From Polyangiaceae bacterium (lineage in GTDB: Bacteria; Myxococcota; Polyangia; Polyangiales; Polyangiaceae): a stretch of DNA of 8,858 nucleotides. This document shows positions 6,449-8,858 of the stretch, in pieces. The DNA lies in contig JAICTU010000387.1 in the NCBI GenBank assembly GCA_025936205.1, positions 1 to 8,858 on the forward strand, read 5' to 3'. How positions within the stretch are numbered: the first letter of the stretch is position 1; every line of letters begins with the position of its first letter. The notes below the pieces were generated by a model, which had not been told where the DNA came from, did not search any database, and saw nothing but the letters and a program-made list of their open reading frames with translations. A program made the translations under genes and the position numbers.

Positions 6449-6581
6449 CTCGGGCCGCGGGGTAGCTTTGCCCGAACGGGGTCGCCCCGTGCTGCACAGA
6501 GTCAGCGCGGCGAGAGCGCGGCCCCGTGCGGTGCTACAGATTCCCGGCGACGGGCCGTGGTGGCCCTGACGAGAGGGCGGT

Positions 6582-8153
6582 ATGGCGGCCAAAAAGGAAC
6601 GCAGCGTCAAGATCCGGCGCGCCCGCCTCTCTGACGTTCCGGAGATCTACGCCTGCCAGGAGGCCGCCTATCAGAACTACGGCTCCGGTGGCCTGTGCGA
6701 TGAACGGCTGCTGACGCTCCAGCTCGAGGCCTTCCCCGAGGGCCAGCTGGTGGCGGTCTACCGCGGCCGGGTCGTGGGCTACGCGATGAGCTTGATCGTC
6801 CTGCTGGACGACGAGTCGCCCTGGTACTCCTACACGGAGGTCACCGGGGACGGCACCTTCAGCACGCACGACCCGACGGGCGACACGCTCTATGGCGCCG
6901 ACATCGCGGTCCACCCCGACTTTCGAGGGCGCGGGATCGCGGGCAAGCTGTACGAAGGGCGCCTGGCGATCCTCCGCCGCTTCGACCTGCGCCGGATGGT
7001 CGCGGGCGGGCGGATTCCTGGTTACCGCGAATACGCCGGGCGCATGAGCGCCGAGGAGTACATCGAGCGAGTCACGCGGGGTGAGCTCAAGGATCCGGCG
7101 CTCAGCGCGCACTTGAAGGCGGGCTACCGCGTGCTCGGCCTGCACCTGGGCTATCTGCACGACGCCCAGAGCGTGAACTACGCAACCTTGCTGGAGCTTT
7201 CCAACCCCAGCTACCGGCCGGCGCGGCGCCGTATCGCAGCTTCACCGATGAAACGCCCGATCCGCAAGATCCGGGTGTGCGCAGCCCAGTACGAGATGCG
7301 CAACGTGAAGAGCTGGCATGATTTCGAGCAGCAGGTCGCCTTCTTCGTGGCCACCGCGGAGCAGTACCACTGCCACTTCCTGGTCTTTCCGGAGCTCTTT
7401 ACGCTGCAGCTCTTCAGCCTCTTCGATTCGCGCATGGAGCCGAAGGCGGCGATCGCCAAGCTGGCGGGCTGGGCTGACCTGTACCGCGAGATGTTCTCGG
7501 GCATGGCCAAGCGCAGTGGCCTGTTCATCGTGGGCGGGTCGCACCCGGTGGTCGTGGGGGACGAGATCCGCAACACGGCGCACCTGTTTTCGCCGTCGGG
7601 GAACTACTACACACAGGACAAGCTGCACGTCACCCCGAACGAGCGCAACGAGTACGGCATCGCTCCCGGTGAAGGCATCAAGCTGTTTGAAACCAGCCAT
7701 GCCCGTATCGCCATCTCGGTCTGCTACGACATCGAGTTCCCCGAGCTGGCGCGGCTGCAAACGCTCGCCGGCGCCGAGATCCTGTTCGTGCCATTCAGCA
7801 CGGACGAGATCCGAGCCTACCAGCGCATTCGCTACTGTGGCCAGGCGAGGGCAGTGGAGAACGTGATCTACACGGTGCTCTCGGGCAACGTAGGCAATCT
7901 GACCCAGGTCGAAAACTTTCTGATCAATTATGGCGAGACGGTGATCTGCACGCCCAGTGATTTTGCGTTCCCGACGGACGCCGTCGCGGCGCGCTCACAC
8001 TCCGACACGGAGACGGTGGTGATCGGGGATCTCGACCTAGCCGTGTTGCAGGAAGTGCGCGAGGTGGGTAGCGTGCGGCCCCTGCGCGAGCGGCGCCCCG
8101 ACCTGTATGATCTGCGCGCCAAGGACCTGGTGCAAATCGTGCGCGTGACTTGA
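6582..8153 (+). CDS. GNAT N-acetyltransferase fused to a nitrilase-family carbon-nitrogen hydrolase
   Basis: The 523-residue protein joins two enzymes. Residues 6 to about 200 are a GNAT acetyltransferase: VKIRRARLSDVPEIYACQEA opens it, and ADIAVHPDFRGRGIAGKLYE contains the acetyl-CoA pyrophosphate loop RGRGIA (115-120). Residues 227 to about 515 are a nitrilase-superfamily domain with the full Glu-Lys-Cys triad: Glu271 in VFPELF, Lys347 in QDKLHVTPNE and Cys381 in SVCYDIEFPEL. ATG 6582 is preceded by GAGAGGG (6571-6577), a good ribosome site. The two-domain architecture and length agree with a known family that includes Bacillus subtilis YhcX; its true substrate is not settled, though YhcX has been discussed as a nitrilase in auxin formation. 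An amide hydrolase is as likely as a nitrilase. It is probably co-transcribed with the amidohydrolase gene 33 nt downstream. Confidence 0.93.
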   Translation: MAAKKERSVKIRRARLSDVPEIYACQEAAYQNYGSGGLCDERLLTLQLEAFPEGQLVAVYRGRVVGYAMSLIVLLDDESPWYSYTEVTGDGTFSTHDPTGDTLYGADIAVHPDFRGRGIAGKLYEGRLAILRRFDLRRMVAGGRIPGYREYAGRMSAEEYIERVTRGELKDPALSAHLKAGYRVLGLHLGYLHDAQSVNYATLLELSNPSYRPARRRIAASPMKRPIRKIRVCAAQYEMRNVKSWHDFEQQVAFFVATAEQYHCHFLVFPELFTLQLFSLFDSRMEPKAAIAKLAGWADLYREMFSGMAKRSGLFIVGGSHPVVVGDEIRNTAHLFSPSGNYYTQDKLHVTPNERNEYGIAPGEGIKLFETSHARIAISVCYDIEFPELARLQTLAGAEILFVPFSTDEIRAYQRIRYCGQARAVENVIYTVLSGNVGNLTQVENFLINYGETVICTPSDFAFPTDAVAARSHSDTETVVIGDLDLAVLQEVREVGSVRPLRERRPDLYDLRAKDLVQIVRVT

Positions 8154-8161
8154 CTCGTTAC

Positions 8162-8190
8162 TGCGGGGATACCCCGCGCCCCGACGATGC
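8162..8190. repeat. Hairpin repeat motif, copy B, in the leader of the amidohydrolase gene
   Basis: GCGGGG (8163-8168), loop ATA, CCCCGC (8172-8177) form a perfect 6-bp stem beginning 9 nt after the preceding stop codon. The shared motif ends at the ATGC that includes the start codon of the next gene (8187-8189). The only purine-rich stretch that could serve as a ribosome site (GGGGA) lies in the stem and about 18 nt from the ATG, so the hairpin may affect translation of the downstream gene. Confidence 0.6.
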
Positions 8191-8858
8191 TCCGTATCGA
8201 CACCCACCAGCACTTCTGGCGATACCATCCGGACCCCTACGGTTGGATCGACGACTCCATGAGCGCGCTGCGCCGCGACTTCGGCCCCGGCGATCTGGAG
8301 CCCTCGCTGCGGGCCTCGGCGGTGGCGGGCACGATCGCGGTCGAGGCTCGCGGGCACATCGAGGAGACCGATCAATTGCTGGCCATCGCGGAGCGCACCC
8401 CCTTCGTGCGGGGTGTGGTGGGCTGGCTTCCACTGACGGAACCGACGGTGGGGGAGCTCATCGAGCGCTATGCGACTCGGCCGAAGCTGCGCGGGCTGCG
8501 GCACTGGCTCGGGTCGAGCACCGACCTGAGCTACATGTTCGGCGAAGCCCTGCAGCGGGGCCTCGCGCGGCTGGCCCCGACTGGCCTCAGCTTTGATCTG
8601 ATGTTGTGGCCGCCGCAGCTGGGCCGTGTGGCGTCTTTCGTCGACCGGCACCCCCGCCAGATCTTCGTCCTCGATCACTTCGCCAAGCCCTACATCCGGG
8701 CAGGGCAGCTCGAGCCGTGGCGAACACAACTGCGCGAGCTGGCTCGGCGTCCCCACGTGTACTGCAAGCTGTCCGGGCTCAGCACGGAAGCGGACTGGGG
8801 CGCCTGGCGAGCGCGCGATCTCGAGCCCTATCTGGACGCGGCGCTGGAGGCCTTCTCG
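8187..8858 (+). CDS. Amidohydrolase-family metal-dependent hydrolase (fuconolactonase-like), 5' part; 3' end outside the window
   Basis: The 224 codons present encode a TIM-barrel hydrolase of the amidohydrolase-2 type related to COG3618, which includes L-fucono-1,5-lactonase and 2-pyrone-4,6-dicarboxylate lactonase. Visible marks are IDTHQHFWRY with His7-x-His9 (metal site of the first strand), YGWIDDSMSALRRDFGPGDLEP, GVVGWLPL, LRGLRHWL, VLDHFAKP (Asp163-His164) and VYCKLSGLSTEADW (Lys194), in the order typical of the family. Full-length members have about 275-290 residues, so roughly 55-65 are missing at the C-terminus. ATG 8187 is the first possible start after the in-frame stop of the previous gene at 8151-8153. 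There is no normal ribosome site; a hairpin occupies that region. The substrate is probably a lactone of a sugar or aromatic acid, but it cannot be named from sequence. Confidence 0.9.
   Translation, partial: MLRIDTHQHFWRYHPDPYGWIDDSMSALRRDFGPGDLEPSLRASAVAGTIAVEARGHIEETDQLLAIAERTPFVRGVVGWLPLTEPTVGELIERYATRPKLRGLRHWLGSSTDLSYMFGEALQRGLARLAPTGLSFDLMLWPPQLGRVASFVDRHPRQIFVLDHFAKPYIRAGQLEPWRTQLRELARRPHVYCKLSGLSTEADWGAWRARDLEPYLDAALEAFS

Noticed and set aside
6435..6569. Small 44-codon open frame between the SET and GNAT-nitrilase genes
   Set aside because: Its ATG lies in the loop of the hairpin, there is no ribosome site, and the product is Arg/Pro-rich without recognisable features. It is most likely chance.

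Overview
The window is GC-rich (roughly two thirds G+C by eye) with strong GC bias at third codon positions and several GTG starts. All recognisable genes lie on the + strand. The gene set (TreY/TreZ trehalose synthesis with a GH77 glucanotransferase, a bacterial SET-domain methyltransferase, a good sigma-54 promoter candidate and short in-frame tandem repeats) suggests a large-genome, GC-rich bacterium such as a myxobacterium. That placement is an inference; nothing here is diagnostic.

Layout. (1) 2-5110 is a glucan/trehalose block: the 3' part of treY (maltooligosyltrehalose synthase), then treZ (maltooligosyltrehalose trehalohydrolase) 4 nt downstream, then malQ (4-alpha-glucanotransferase) 89 nt further on. 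TreY turns the reducing end of a malto-oligosaccharide into a trehalose unit, TreZ releases free trehalose, and MalQ can rearrange the shortened oligosaccharides so they can be used again. (2) 5106-5774 has no securely identified gene. It opens with eight copies of a 15-bp tandem repeat that begins inside the malQ stop codon. Next come about 170 bp with convincing codon periodicity that look like a small or decayed gene, then a pair of adjacent palindromes, and finally a sigma-54-type promoter candidate (TGGCACG-N4-ATGCT). (3) 5775-6404 encodes a 209-residue SET-domain protein with a post-SET zinc motif, followed by a strong hairpin. (4) 6582-8153 encodes a GNAT acetyltransferase fused to a nitrilase-superfamily hydrolase. 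It is flanked by two near-identical GC-rich hairpin motifs (6414-6438 and 8162-8190). (5) From 8187 to the window end runs the first 224 codons of an amidohydrolase of the fuconolactonase-like family (COG3618 type), probably co-transcribed with the fusion gene.

I do not see a clear new multi-gene system. The parts most worth a second look are the repeat-led 5.1-5.77 kb interval with its candidate sigma-54 promoter for a bacterial SET methyltransferase, and the paired hairpin repeats around the GNAT-nitrilase gene.
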